Below are positions 44,997 to 53,718 of a stretch of 64,000 nucleotides of DNA, piece after piece. The notes under the pieces were generated by a model. The model was not told the DNA's origin. It did no database searches and was given only the letters and a program-made list of their open reading frames with translations. The DNA lies in assembly GCA_030154105.1 (NCBI GenBank), contig JASKKP010000005.1, positions 38,270-102,269 on the forward strand, written 5' to 3'. The stretch is from Bacillota bacterium. GTDB taxonomy: Bacteria > Bacillota > DTU030 > DUMP01. Numbering within the stretch: the stretch's first letter is position 1; every line of letters begins with the position of its first letter. A program made the position numbers and the translations under genes.

Positions 44997-45072
44997 GGGG
45001 AAAACGGCAGCTTGGACGCAAAATGAAACCAGGAAATGGCAGGTCGCTCACGGGGCGGTGAGGTTGAAAGTG

Positions 45073-45570
45073 ATGAGAAACCTGCGGCTAAAAGCCGGGC
45101 CGGCGCTCCTGGCCGGGAGTTTCCTGCTTGCCGGTCTCTTCTGGCCGGTAGCCGTGCTGGAGGTCCGTTCCTTGCCGTCCCGAGCCCTTCTTTTCCGCAC
45201 TAAACTTCCTGCTTCTGGACGCTTCGAGCTCCGCTACACGCACTCCTGGGATAAAACTCCCGTCTGGGAAGTCTTCGCCTCCGATGCTAGAGGCGACCTG
45301 ATCTTGGTGGAAGAAAGTTACCTCTGGATGGGGGCGGGCTTGGACTTCCAGCCGGCGGCAGACTTCGATTTTAGCGGCGAGCGGGTGCGCGTGCGCCGCA
45401 ACCGGCACGTGGGGGAGCTACGGCTGGCGGTGGGGACGGTGGCCGACCACCGCCTTGTCGTGGGTAGCCGCGAGGTGTCCTTAGTCCGCTTCGCGCCGCC
45501 CGGCAGCAAGGTGCTGCTCAAGGTGAGACGTCTGCCCCGGTTTCTTTCTCTTCTCGGACCCAACCCTTGA
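45073..45570 (+). CDS. DUF1850 protein of TAXI-TRAP system
   Basis: A 165-residue protein counted from ATG 45073, which follows GGTGAGG; GTG 45058 is the alternative. One N-terminal helix (signal anchor, about residues 8-28), then an outer domain with RYTHSWDKTPVWEVFASD and LVEESYLWMGAGLDFQPAAD, the hallmarks of DUF1850. The family occurs almost only between TAXI binding proteins and fused TRAP permeases, as here, so an accessory role in transport is likely. Confidence 0.86.
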   Translation: MRNLRLKAGPALLAGSFLLAGLFWPVAVLEVRSLPSRALLFRTKLPASGRFELRYTHSWDKTPVWEVFASDARGDLILVEESYLWMGAGLDFQPAADFDFSGERVRVRRNRHVGELRLAVGTVADHRLVVGSREVSLVRFAPPGSKVLLKVRRLPRFLSLLGPNP

Positions 45571-45588
45571 TCTGGGGGGAGTGAAAAC

Positions 45589-47571
45589 ATGCCTGAAGCA
45601 GGCGCTGGCAATACCGGAACCAAAGACGCTAAAGCGCTCCAGATTGACCTAGAACAATTGAAGCCCAAGACGCGCAGCTTCAAGGGCGTTTTGGCTGCCC
45701 TCATCAGCCTGATCGCCGTTGCTGCTTCGCTCTTTCACCTGTACACGGCCCAATTCGGCCTCTTCTTTGCCCTTACGCAGCGCGATATCCACTGGATGTT
45801 CATGTCCGTACTCATTTTCCTCCTCTATCCGGCAACCAAGAAAGCGGCCAGGAACCGCCTGCCTTGGTACGATTTAGTGTTGGCACTGCTTTCCTTAACC
45901 GGTGGGCTTTATATTCTAATCGACATGCAGAACATTGTAAACCGGGCCGGTGCCCCGACGCAGCTCGACATTATCCTCGGGATTATCATGGTCCTTCTTG
46001 TCTTAGAGGCTGCCCGCCGGACGGTAGGCTGGGCCCTGCCGCTCGTGGCCATCGCTGCCCTCATCTACGCCTACTTTGGTCGCTACATGCCCGGGCTCTT
46101 GGCCCACAAGGGCTATTCACTAGCACGCATCTTCCCCTATCAGTTCCTTACCACGGAAGGTATTTACGGGGTTCCCCTGGGGGTGTCGGCTACCTTCGTT
46201 TACCTCTTTATCCTCTTCGGCGCGTTCCTCGAGAAGACGGGCGCAGGGAAGTTCTTCATAGACCTCGCCTTCGCCCTGACCGGTTCCTCGCAAGGCGGCC
46301 CGGCTAAAGCGGCCGTGGTTTCCAGCGGCCTTATGGGCACCGTTTCGGGAAGCTCCGTAGCGAACGTGGTGACCACCGGTTCCTTTACCATCCCCCTTAT
46401 GAAAAGCGTGGGGTACGAGCCGTACTTCGCGGGAGCCGTGGAAGCAGCTTCTTCCACCGGCGGGCAAATTATGCCGCCCGTAATGGGGGCCGCGGCCTTC
46501 ATCATGGCTGAAGTGCTGGGAGTTCCTTATATTAAAGTGGCGGCGGCTGCCGCGATTCCCGCCGTACTTTACTACATTTCCCTCTTCGCTCAGGTTCATT
46601 TTCGGGCCGGCCGCCTGGGGCTCAGGGGCATTCCCCGGGAACAACTTCCGGGCTTGAAAGAGACTGTGCTCAAAGGTTGGCACCTTCTGGTACCGCTAGC
46701 AGTTCTCATTGTGGTTCTTGTCCGTGGCTACTCCCCTATGAAAGCCGTTTTCTGGACCATCGTGCTTACGGTAGGTCTGAGCTTCCTTAAGCCAGAGACG
46801 CGTATGACCCCGCAGAAATTCCTCGCGGCCTTGGAAAACGGGGCACGCTCGGCGGTGGAAGTGGCTGCGGCCTGCGCCTGCGCCGGTATTGTAGTAGGCG
46901 TGGTTACCATGACCGGCCTCGGCCTCAAGCTCGCCGGGCTCATTGTCACCTGGTCCCAAGGGCGCCTCGCCCTGGCCCTGCCTCTTACCATGATCGCTTC
47001 CATCCTCCTAGGCATGGCCCTCCCAACCACCGCTAAGTACGTGGTCCTTTCCACCCTGGCCGCACCGGCCCTGGTACGCCTGGGCGTCCCGCCCATGGCG
47101 GCGCACATGTTCATCCTCTACTTCGGCGTTGTGGCCGACATCACCCCGCCGGTGGCCCTCGCCGCTTACGCTGGTGCCGGCGTGGCGGGCGCCAACGCCA
47201 TGAAGACAGGATGGACAGCTGTGCAGATCGGGCTGGCAGCTTTTATTGTTCCCTTCATGTTTGCCTACAGTCCCTGCCTGGTGCTCATCGGCGACGTCGG
47301 CGAAATCGTGCTGGCTTCCCTCACCGCTACCGTAGGCGTGATCAGCCTGGCGACGGCCATCCAAGGTTGGTTGCTCACTCACGCTGCGCCGTGGGAACGG
47401 CTCATCTGCCTTGCCTCTGCCCTCCTCCTTATCAAACCGGGCCTCGTTACCGACCTGATAGGGCTTGCAGGGTTGACAGCGGTGCTCTTTCACCAGCTGG
47501 CGGTCCTTCACAGCTCTCATCGGACCGTGCCCGACCGGGAAACCGCGTGCGGCGAAGAGACCGGGGTCTAA
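45589..47571 (+). CDS. Fused TRAP transporter permease (4TM/12TM)
   Basis: A 660-residue membrane protein combining the small (DctQ-like) and large (DctM-like) TRAP subunits, with about 16-18 helices. ATG 45589 follows GGGGGGAG. Seen: ETGAGKFFIDLAFALTGSSQ-type segment near residue 215 (core KFFIDLAFALTG), AKAAVVSSGLMGTVSGSSVA near 240, STGGQIMPPVMGAAAFI near 290, and MALPTTAKYVVLSTLAAP near 475. It uses an ion gradient to import the ligand of the TAXI protein. The last 60 residues are hydrophobic then polar. Confidence 0.93.
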   Translation: MPEAGAGNTGTKDAKALQIDLEQLKPKTRSFKGVLAALISLIAVAASLFHLYTAQFGLFFALTQRDIHWMFMSVLIFLLYPATKKAARNRLPWYDLVLALLSLTGGLYILIDMQNIVNRAGAPTQLDIILGIIMVLLVLEAARRTVGWALPLVAIAALIYAYFGRYMPGLLAHKGYSLARIFPYQFLTTEGIYGVPLGVSATFVYLFILFGAFLEKTGAGKFFIDLAFALTGSSQGGPAKAAVVSSGLMGTVSGSSVANVVTTGSFTIPLMKSVGYEPYFAGAVEAASSTGGQIMPPVMGAAAFIMAEVLGVPYIKVAAAAAIPAVLYYISLFAQVHFRAGRLGLRGIPREQLPGLKETVLKGWHLLVPLAVLIVVLVRGYSPMKAVFWTIVLTVGLSFLKPETRMTPQKFLAALENGARSAVEVAAACACAGIVVGVVTMTGLGLKLAGLIVTWSQGRLALALPLTMIASILLGMALPTTAKYVVLSTLAAPALVRLGVPPMAAHMFILYFGVVADITPPVALAAYAGAGVAGANAMKTGWTAVQIGLAAFIVPFMFAYSPCLVLIGDVGEIVLASLTATVGVISLATAIQGWLLTHAAPWERLICLASALLLIKPGLVTDLIGLAGLTAVLFHQLAVLHSSHRTVPDRETACGEETGV

Positions 47572-47618
47572 GGCTAGCTTACAGCACCAAGGGTGGGTGA
47601 ACTAAACAGCTCGCCCCG

Positions 47619-47647
47619 GTATAACGCGCCCCTGCTCTGGTAAGACT
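47619..47647 (+). promoter_or_regulatory. Sigma-F promoter of spoIIQ-like gene
   Basis: GTATA (47619-47623), 15 nt, then GGTAAGACT (47639-47647), a full match to the forespore sigma-F consensus (GTATA and GGnrAnAMT). It supports a forespore-specific SpoIIQ role for the next gene. Confidence 0.8.
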
Positions 47648-47665
47648 AGAGTAGGGGTGAAGATT

Positions 47666-48508
47666 ATGGAAAAGAAAGAGTCTGCTTCACGCTTTTTTGG
47701 CGCTCTTAAGGTGAGGTGGAGAAACCTGCTTCGCCGCCAGGTAGCACTGGCGTCCATTGCCCTAATGGTAGTTGTTACGGTGGCCGGCCTGTTTTACTTG
47801 GCGACCGACTGGAGCAGCCTGCGTTATCCGGAAAGCGAGGAGTATGTGTGGCCGGAGCCGCCGGAGCTGCCCTTGCCCACCGAAGCTCCTCAGGAAGAAA
47901 AGGTGAGTGTGACCTCAAAGGCCCCATCTTCTCCAAAGCCTGCCGCCAAACCGGTAACAACGAAGGAAGCGACCGAAGTAAAGCAGGCGAAAACTGAGCC
48001 GGCGCGGGAGCTGGGGACGGCTGAGCCCGGACCAGAGCCCAAGGAGCCGCTCCAGCCGGTGCTCGCGCCCGGGCAGGCCTTCCCTGACCTGGTCCGGCCG
48101 GTGATGGCCGAGGTGTCTTCGCCCTTTGGCTGGCGCAAGCACCCGGTGTTTGCCGATTGGCGCTTCCATCCCGGCGTGGACTTGGCAGCTCCGGTGGGCA
48201 CGGAGGTAAAGGCTGTGCTGGCGGGCACCGTGGCGGAGGTTAAGGACGACGCCGTGCTGGGTAAGGTAGTCGTTATTGATCACGGGCAAAAGCGGCGAAG
48301 CACCTACGGACACCTGGAGCGGGTGGACGTACAGGTGGGCCAGGCGGTGGAGAAGGGACAGCCAATCGGCACCGTCGGTCAAACCGGTGTGGCCAGCGAA
48401 CCACACCTGCACCTTGAACTCCGGCTCGACAAAGAGGCCGTGGATCCGTCCCCCTACCTTCCCGAGGTTGCTAAGGAGGATAAGGCCGAAGTGAACGCGC
48501 GGCAGTAA
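47666..48508 (+). CDS. spoIIQ: M23 peptidase, SpoIIQ-like engulfment protein
   Basis: A 280-residue membrane-anchored LytM protein. ATG 47666 follows AGGGGTGA. One helix (about 28-50) leads to a Pro/Lys/Glu-rich linker (65-140) and the LytM domain, SPFGWRKHPVFADWRFHPGV and VDLAAPVG near residue 155, then EPHLHLELRLD near 250. Both His/Asp zinc ligands (HPGVD and HLH) are present, as in clostridial SpoIIQ and unlike the inactive Bacillus protein, so it may be an active endopeptidase. The sigma-F promoter and the adjacent spoIIID and mbl genes support the call. Confidence 0.86.
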   Translation: MEKKESASRFFGALKVRWRNLLRRQVALASIALMVVVTVAGLFYLATDWSSLRYPESEEYVWPEPPELPLPTEAPQEEKVSVTSKAPSSPKPAAKPVTTKEATEVKQAKTEPARELGTAEPGPEPKEPLQPVLAPGQAFPDLVRPVMAEVSSPFGWRKHPVFADWRFHPGVDLAAPVGTEVKAVLAGTVAEVKDDAVLGKVVVIDHGQKRRSTYGHLERVDVQVGQAVEKGQPIGTVGQTGVASEPHLHLELRLDKEAVDPSPYLPEVAKEDKAEVNARQ

Positions 48509-48570
48509 GGAGTACTACGGGCCTCAAGCCGTCCAGCCAATGAACTGCGCCCCTTTTGGCACAAAGGGGA

Positions 48571-48604
48571 AAAGGGCTGCCTCAGTATGAGGCGGCCCCT
48601 TTGC
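48571..48604 (+). terminator. Terminator between spoIIQ and spoIIID
   Basis: AAAGGGCTGCCTCA (48571-48584) pairs with TGAGGCGGCCCCTTT (48588-48602) with minor wobble and a GTA loop; a short T-containing tail follows. Confidence 0.65.
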
Positions 48605-48614
48605 TTGCCCGGCG

Positions 48615-48644
48615 GCATTTTTTACCCGTCCGCACCATATACAT
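48615..48644 (+). promoter_or_regulatory. Putative sigma-E promoter of spoIIID
   Basis: GCATTTT (48615-48621), 14 nt, then CATATACAT (48636-48644), similar to the sigma-E consensus and to the element before spoIID. spoIIID is sigma-E-dependent in Bacillus. Confidence 0.5.
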
Positions 48645-48676
48645 GTACTGCACTCAAGCTTCTAGGGGGGACGGGC

Positions 48677-48925
48677 GTGCGCGACCATATTTATGAGCGT
48701 GTCCTCAAGATCAGCCAGTACATTGCCGAAACCGGGGCTACTGTTCGTCAGGCCGCACAGGCGTTCCAAGTCAGCAAAAGCACCGTCCACAAGGACATGG
48801 CCGAGCGTTTACCTAAAGTTAATCCGCAGCTCGCCGCCAAGGTGCGGGCCATTTTGGACCAGAACAAAAGAGAGCGACACTTAAGAGGCGGCGCCGCCAC
48901 CCGCAAGAAATACCTGGGGGCCTGA
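48677..48925 (+). CDS. spoIIID: Sporulation transcriptional regulator SpoIIID
   Basis: An 82-residue DNA-binding protein of the mother cell. GTG 48677 follows AGGGGGG and gives RDHIYERVLKISQYIAETG. The helix-turn-helix is TVRQAAQAFQVSKSTVHKD (residues 20-40), followed by the basic C-terminal helix with KVRAILDQNKRERHLRGG, which contacts the minor groove. The length is slightly below the 93 residues of Bacillus. Confidence 0.96.
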   Translation: MRDHIYERVLKISQYIAETGATVRQAAQAFQVSKSTVHKDMAERLPKVNPQLAAKVRAILDQNKRERHLRGGAATRKKYLGA

Positions 48926-48999
48926 CCAAAAAAGAGGATATTTGTGGAAGGATGTAGAACTAGATTCCAACAAGGAAGGGAGCGAAAGGGGCAAGGTTC

Positions 49000-50037
49000 A
49001 TGTTTTGGGGTGCGGACATCGGTATCGATCTAGGTACGGCCACAGTTCTGATCTACGTGCGGGGCCGAGGCATTGTACTGCAGGAGCCATCGGTAGTGGC
49101 TATTGAACGGGACAGCGGCCAACTCTTGGCTGTAGGCGAGGAAGCCCGGCGCATGCTCGGCCGTACCCCGGGCAATATCGTTGCCATCCGCCCCCTGCGC
49201 GACGGCGTTATAGCCGACTACGACATAACCGAGCGGATGCTTAAATACTTCATAGGTAAGGTCTGCGGGCAGCGCCTCTTCTTTCGCCCGCGCATGATGG
49301 TGTGCATCCCGGCCGTGGTCACCACGGTGGAGAAGCGGGCTGTACTGGAGGCGGCTATGCAGGCCGGCGCGCGCAGCACGTACCTCATCGAAGAGCCGCT
49401 GGCCGCGGCACTGGGTGCCGGCCTCGACATCGCCGAGCCGAGCGGCAGCATGGTGGTAGATATCGGCGGCGGGACCACCGACGTAGCCGTTCTTTCTTTG
49501 GGCGGTATTGTCATCGGGGAGTCCCTGCGTGTGGCGGGGGATAAGTTCGACGATGCCATCGTCCGCTACGTCCGCCGGGTCTACAACATGATGATCGGCG
49601 AGCGCACCGCCGAGGAGTTGAAGATTACCATCGGGACGGCCTATCCGGAGGGACGTAAGGAAAGCATGGACGTACGGGGGCGCGATTTGGTGACGGGGCT
49701 GCCCAAGACGATTAGGCTTACCTCCGAGGAAATGTTCGAGGCCCTCGTAGAGCCGGTGCAGGCCATCGTCCAGTGTGTAAAGTCGGTTCTAGAAAAAACG
49801 CCGCCTGAGCTGGCTGCCGACATAGTGGATAAGGGCATAGTCCTTACAGGAGGTGGTTCGCTGCTTTACGGTTTGGACAAGCTCCTGGCCCAGGAGACGG
49901 GGATCCCGGTGCACGTGTCTGAGAATGCGGTCACGGCGGTAGCTTTGGGTACCGGGCGGGCCCTTGAGTACCTGGACAAGCTCCGTGGTAAGGGCACTTT
50001 TGTCTCCGAAGTGCTCGTAAAAAAGAACGGGAGGTGA
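49000..50037 (+). CDS. mbl: Rod-shape-determining protein MreB/Mbl
   Basis: A 345-residue bacterial actin. The phosphate-1 motif IGIDLGTATVLIYVRGRG is at residue 6, phosphate-2 VVDIGGGTTDVAVLSLGG near 155, and the adenosine motif GIVLTGGGSLLYGLDKLL near 285. Location between spoIIID and flagellar rod genes matches Bacillus mbl, not the mreBCD locus, so Mbl is preferred. It guides the wall synthesis machinery along the membrane. Confidence 0.94.
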   Translation: MFWGADIGIDLGTATVLIYVRGRGIVLQEPSVVAIERDSGQLLAVGEEARRMLGRTPGNIVAIRPLRDGVIADYDITERMLKYFIGKVCGQRLFFRPRMMVCIPAVVTTVEKRAVLEAAMQAGARSTYLIEEPLAAALGAGLDIAEPSGSMVVDIGGGTTDVAVLSLGGIVIGESLRVAGDKFDDAIVRYVRRVYNMMIGERTAEELKITIGTAYPEGRKESMDVRGRDLVTGLPKTIRLTSEEMFEALVEPVQAIVQCVKSVLEKTPPELAADIVDKGIVLTGGGSLLYGLDKLLAQETGIPVHVSENAVTAVALGTGRALEYLDKLRGKGTFVSEVLVKKNGR

Positions 50038-50041
50038 AAGC

Positions 50042-50767
50042 ATGCTGCGCGGGCTGTATACCTCGGCCGCCGGGATGGTGGCCCAAGAGGTGCGGCTGGA
50101 TGTGGTGGCCAACAACCTGGCCAACGCCGCAACTCCCGGTTACCGGGCAGACGTGGCGGTCACGGCGGCGCTTCCCAGCCTTTTTCTCTACCGGCTGAAC
50201 GATGCCATCGCCTCTTTCCCCGGCGGTTCGGCAGTAGCACCGGCGCCAGTGGGCTTTTTGGGAACGGGGGCGGCGGTGGCGGAGGTGTTTACCCTTGAGC
50301 GTCCGGGCCCCTACCGGGAAACCGGGAACCCCTACGATTTCGCCCTGCGCGGTCCCGGTTACTTCGTGGTGCAGACGCCCCAGGGGCTATGCTACACGCG
50401 AAACGGTGCCTTCCTTGTAAACCAGAACGGTGAGCTTACCACTGCCGACGGCTATCCCGTGCTCACCCGGGGCGGCCAAATAGCGCGGGCGGACGACCCC
50501 AACCTGGCGGCCAACCTGGCCGTGGTAAATCCGCCGCCCGGGATGGTTCTCACCAAGGTGGGGAACAACCTCTTCAGCGCTCCCCAGGCTTTGCCCCCCG
50601 CAGCCACGGAAGTGGTACAAGGCGGTTTGGAAGGGGCGAATGTGGAGCCGGTGGAGGCTATGGTGGAGCTCATCAGCGCCATGCGGGCCTACGAAGCCGG
50701 CCAGAAGGCCATCCAAACCCAAGACCAAACCTTGGACAAGCTCCTTAACGAAGTTGCCAAAGTCTAA
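50042..50767 (+). CDS. Flagellar hook-basal body rod protein (FlhO/FlgF-like)
   Basis: A 241-residue rod protein. It starts 4 nt after mbl behind GGGAGGTG. The N-terminal rod motif LDVVANNLANAATPGYRAD near residue 17 and the C-terminal helix VEAMVELISAMRAYEAGQKA near 206 are those of FlgG-family rod subunits; LRGPGYFVVQTPQGL lies between. In Bacillus the equivalent pair after mbl is flhO-flhP. Exported by the flagellar type III system. Confidence 0.9.
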   Translation: MLRGLYTSAAGMVAQEVRLDVVANNLANAATPGYRADVAVTAALPSLFLYRLNDAIASFPGGSAVAPAPVGFLGTGAAVAEVFTLERPGPYRETGNPYDFALRGPGYFVVQTPQGLCYTRNGAFLVNQNGELTTADGYPVLTRGGQIARADDPNLAANLAVVNPPPGMVLTKVGNNLFSAPQALPPAATEVVQGGLEGANVEPVEAMVELISAMRAYEAGQKAIQTQDQTLDKLLNEVAKV

Positions 50768-50884
50768 AGGGTAAGAGGGCCGGACTGCTTGGCAGAGGCC
50801 CCGGGCCGCGGAACGACGGATGCGGCCCTGCCCTGAAGGCACGTCATCCCACACGATCGTTCGGCATTGACTGAGGTCGAGAGT

Positions 50885-51039
50885 CATCCCCTGGCACGGC
50901 GCTTTACGTACCGCCGTTCGAGAGGACGCGGGCTAGCGAAGGAAAGCGAGGGGACTGTTTGAGCCGAAGGCGAGCCTAACCCGAGCTCTGAGCGAGCAAA
51001 GTTCGTTCTTTCTTAGGTCGTCGGCGCCGAAGGGGGATG
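50885..51039 (+). repeat. Structured dispersed repeat, copy B (RNA-like element)
   Basis: It lies in the 338-nt gap between the two rod genes, in opposite orientation to copy A (5512-5678). The outer helix is CATCCCCT (50885-50892) with AGGGGGATG (51031-51039); the inner one GGCGC (50898-50902) with GCGCC (51024-51028). These helices differ in sequence from copy A but keep pairing. A further GGACG-type/CGTC pair here replaces GAACG/CGTTC of copy A, so one A-T became G-C. The central hairpin here has GGG/CCC and GCC-gaa-GGC. Sequence 50780-50884 shows weaker similarity to the flank of copy A. Confidence 0.75.
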
Positions 51040-51105
51040 CCCGAGAGCCGAAGTTTTTCAACTTGCTGGATCGCTCTGGTTTACTGGAAAAAGGAGGAAG
51101 GGGAT

Positions 51106-51888
51106 ATGATCCGGGCCTTGTGGACGGCCAGCACGGCCATGCTGGCCCAGCAGCTCAACATCGATGTGATTTCTAACAACCTGGCGAACGTGAACACCGC
51201 CGGCTATAAAAAGAGCCGGGTGGAATTTCAAGACCTAATCTACGAGACGATTAGGGGCGCGGCTCCAACGGCGCTCGGCGGCTACACGCCTACGAACTTG
51301 GCGGTGGGCCACGGGGTGCGCCCGGCGGCCACCCAGCGCCTCTTCAGTATGGGAAACCTCCAGCCTACTGAGAACCCGCTGGACGTGGCCATCGACGGCG
51401 ACGGCTTTTTCGTGGTGCAGCTTCCCGACGGCACGCCGGCGTACACGCGCGACGGCTCGTTCAAGCTGAACGCCGACGGTGACCTGGTGACTACTGACGG
51501 CTACCTGGTGGAGCCCGGCATCAACATTCCGCCCGGGGCCACTGAAGTGGCCATTGCGCCGGACGGCACGGTAACATACAAAGATCAAAATGGTGACGTA
51601 CAGGAAGCCGGTCAGATCACGCTCGCCCGCTTTCCCAACCCGGCAGGTTTAGAAGCCCTGGGGCGTAACCTTTTCCGGGCAACGCCGGCAGCGGGGTACG
51701 TGGAAGACGGGCTTATTCCCGGGCAGGGCTGCGGGACCCTTTCCTCCGGCTACCTGGAGATGTCCAATGTCCAGGTGGTGGAGGAGATGGTCAATATGAT
51801 CACCGCCCAACGGGCGTACGAGATCAGCGCCAAGGCCATCACCGCCGCCGACGAGATGCTTGGTGTGGCCAACAACCTGCGCCGGTAA
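51106..51888 (+). CDS. flgG: Flagellar basal-body rod protein FlgG (FlhP-like)
   Basis: A 260-residue distal rod protein. ATG 51106 follows AAGGAGGAAGGGG. Conserved: QQLNIDVISNNLANVNTAGY near residue 15, AIDGDGFFVVQLPDGTPAYT near 97, and the closing SNVQVVEEMVNMITAQRAYE near 222 (each shortened here to family cores). It is typical FlgG length. With the preceding FlhO-like gene it forms the rod pair, but they are separated by repeat B. Confidence 0.94.
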   Translation: MIRALWTASTAMLAQQLNIDVISNNLANVNTAGYKKSRVEFQDLIYETIRGAAPTALGGYTPTNLAVGHGVRPAATQRLFSMGNLQPTENPLDVAIDGDGFFVVQLPDGTPAYTRDGSFKLNADGDLVTTDGYLVEPGINIPPGATEVAIAPDGTVTYKDQNGDVQEAGQITLARFPNPAGLEALGRNLFRATPAAGYVEDGLIPGQGCGTLSSGYLEMSNVQVVEEMVNMITAQRAYEISAKAITAADEMLGVANNLRR

Positions 51889-51913
51889 CGCTGAGCACTA
51901 GGGAGAGGCGAGC

Positions 51914-52216
51914 ATGCCGACTATAATCGGGAGCGATTGGCTATTTCCAACGCCTCCTGCCCGGAGCGCCGGGCAACGGGAGCAAAATGATCGGGCTTTG
52001 AAGAAGGCCTGCGAGGAGTTTGCCGCCTTGTTCTGGGAGCAGGTTCTCCGGTCCATGCGCCGGACGGTACCAGAAGGGGGCCTGCTGGACGGCGGAACCG
52101 GCGAGAAGCTTTTCCGGGACCTTCTGGATGCCGAATATGCGCGCAAGGTTGCGCAAGCCGAAGGGAGCCTGGCCGAGCTTCTTTACCGCCAGCTCAAACC
52201 GTTAACAAAAACTTAA
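51914..52216 (+). CDS. FlgJ-like rod-binding protein
   Basis: A 100-residue protein matching only the N-terminal rod-binding domain of FlgJ: KACEEFAALFWEQVLRSMRR near residue 32 and DLLDAEYARKVAQAEGSLAE near 72. The muramidase half present in Proteobacteria is absent, as usual in Clostridia. It follows flgG by 25 nt and probably caps the growing rod. Confidence 0.88.
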   Translation: MPTIIGSDWLFPTPPARSAGQREQNDRALKKACEEFAALFWEQVLRSMRRTVPEGGLLDGGTGEKLFRDLLDAEYARKVAQAEGSLAELLYRQLKPLTKT

Positions 52217-52238
52217 TCTAAAAAAGCGATCTTGAGCC

Positions 52239-52267
52239 TTGCCAGAAAAGGGAGGTTATATTACAAT
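52239..52267 (+). promoter_or_regulatory. Sigma-A promoter of serine T-box operon
   Basis: TTGCCA (52239-52244) and TACAAT (52262-52267) are 17 nt apart, directly upstream of the T-box leader. Confidence 0.75.
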
Positions 52268-52273
52268 AAACGA

Positions 52274-52520
52274 CAATAGTGAAAGCGATGCGGGGAACAG
52301 TAGATGGGCTTTCCTTCGGCAGAGAGCCGGTGTTTGGTGCGAACCGGTGAAGTGAGGCCCTTCGAATCCATCCCCAAGCGGGCGGTCGAAGCCTAGTAGG
52401 CCGATACGGTTGATACCCGTTAGCGTATCAAAAGCGGGTACCGGCTTTACCGGTACCAATTTGGGTGGCACCGCGGGAAAGGCCTCTCGCCCCTTAGTTT
52501 AGGGGCGGGAGGCTTTTTGA
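52274..52520 (+). ncRNA. Serine-specific T-box leader
   Basis: The T-box core TGGGTGGCACCGCGG lies at 52462-52476 and is followed by a strong terminator, GCCTCTCGCCCC with GGGGCGGGAGGC (52482-52513) and five T. In Stem I the strand TTCGAATCCATCCCC presents TCC (52367-52369) followed by A, the usual specifier setting, so tRNA-Ser is the expected effector. The downstream genes for serine synthesis agree. It occupies most of the gap 52217-52560. Confidence 0.92.
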
Positions 52521-52560
52521 TTACCCCTTAAACCTGCACAACTTGGAAGGAGAGGTTCAC

Positions 52561-53718
52561 ATGCAGAGAAAGCAGCACCTATTCATTCCCGGCCCAACGC
52601 CTGTCCCGCCGGACGTTACAGCGGCCATGACCAGGCCGGTCATCGGGCATCGAAGTTCCGAATTTGCTTCTCTGCAGCGATCTCTCGTGGCCCAGGTGCA
52701 AAAAGTGTTTCAAACGAAAAACGACCTCTTCATCCTCACCTCTTCCGGCACGGGGGCCATGGAAGCCGCCGTGGCAGCCACCGTCGAGCCGGGCGATCGG
52801 GTGTTGGCTCTGGTAACCGGGCATTTTGGGAACCGTTTTGCCGACATCGCCGAGCGCTGGGGGGCAAAAGTAGAGCGCCTCGAGTTTACTTGGGGTGAAC
52901 CGGTGGATCTGGCCGCCGTGAAGGCCGCCCTCGACCGCGGGCCTCTCCCCAAGGCCGTGCTGGCTACTCACAACGAAACCTCCACCGGCGTGGTCAACGA
53001 CATCGCCGGCCTGGGTGCTCTCCTTAAGGATACGCCCACGCTCCTTATGGTTGACGCCGTGAGCAGCATGGGGGCCATGGACATCCGTACCGACGAGTGG
53101 GGAGTAGACTTCATGATCACGAGCTCTCAGAAGGCCCTCATGCTCCCGCCCGGGCTGGCCTTCTTAAGCGTCAGCCCCAAGGCCTGGAAGGTGATTGAGG
53201 CGCATAAGCCTAGAAGCTACTACTTTGACCTTCTGGCCTGGCGGAGGAGCGCCGAGAAGGGCTTCTCCCCGTGGACGCCCAATGTCGCCCTCCTCTACGG
53301 CTTGGAGGCGGCGCTGGCGCGGCTTTTTGCCGAAGGCCTGCCGCAGGTTTGGGAGCGGCACCGTCGCTTTGCCCGCCTGGTGCGGGCCGGGCTTAGGGGT
53401 ATGGGATGCGAGCTCCTCGCCCAGGACGCCTGGGCCTCGGCCACGGTGACGGCGGCGCGCACTCCGGGAGTGGACGTAGAAGAAGTGCGGGCCTTGGCGC
53501 GGCGCGAATACGGCCTCAGCCTTGCCGGCGGTAAAGGGAAGCTCGCCGGCCAGATCCTGCGCCTAAGCCACATGGGTTACGTAGACGAGCTGGAGCTTCT
53601 GGGCGCGCTGGCGGTGCTGGAACTGGTGCTCCGGCGCCTAGGAGCACCGGTTGCTCCGGGGGCGGGCGTGGCCCGGGCCGAGGAAGAAATTTTTACGGGA
53701 GGTGGGGCACTTGGCTAA
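52561..53718 (+). CDS. Class V aminotransferase (serine-pyruvate/phosphoserine type)
   Basis: A 385-residue PLP enzyme. ATG 52561 follows GAAGGAGAGG. FIPGPTPVPPDVTAAM near residue 8 and the PLP lysine in FMITSSQKALMLPPGLAF near residue 193 place it with the alanine-glyoxylate/serine-pyruvate aminotransferases (AGT). It heads a serine T-box transcript and overlaps a SerA-like gene. In several bacteria and archaea such AGT-type enzymes replace SerC as phosphoserine transaminase, so that role is likely here. Serine-glyoxylate transamination is the alternative. Confidence 0.87.
   Translation: MQRKQHLFIPGPTPVPPDVTAAMTRPVIGHRSSEFASLQRSLVAQVQKVFQTKNDLFILTSSGTGAMEAAVAATVEPGDRVLALVTGHFGNRFADIAERWGAKVERLEFTWGEPVDLAAVKAALDRGPLPKAVLATHNETSTGVVNDIAGLGALLKDTPTLLMVDAVSSMGAMDIRTDEWGVDFMITSSQKALMLPPGLAFLSVSPKAWKVIEAHKPRSYYFDLLAWRRSAEKGFSPWTPNVALLYGLEAALARLFAEGLPQVWERHRRFARLVRAGLRGMGCELLAQDAWASATVTAARTPGVDVEEVRALARREYGLSLAGGKGKLAGQILRLSHMGYVDELELLGALAVLELVLRRLGAPVAPGAGVARAEEEIFTGGGALG

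Noticed and set aside
52361..52371. TTCGAATCC resembling a tRNA T-loop
   Set aside because: It is part of the serine T-box Stem I; no acceptor or anticodon stems surround it. No tRNA or rRNA gene was found in the window.
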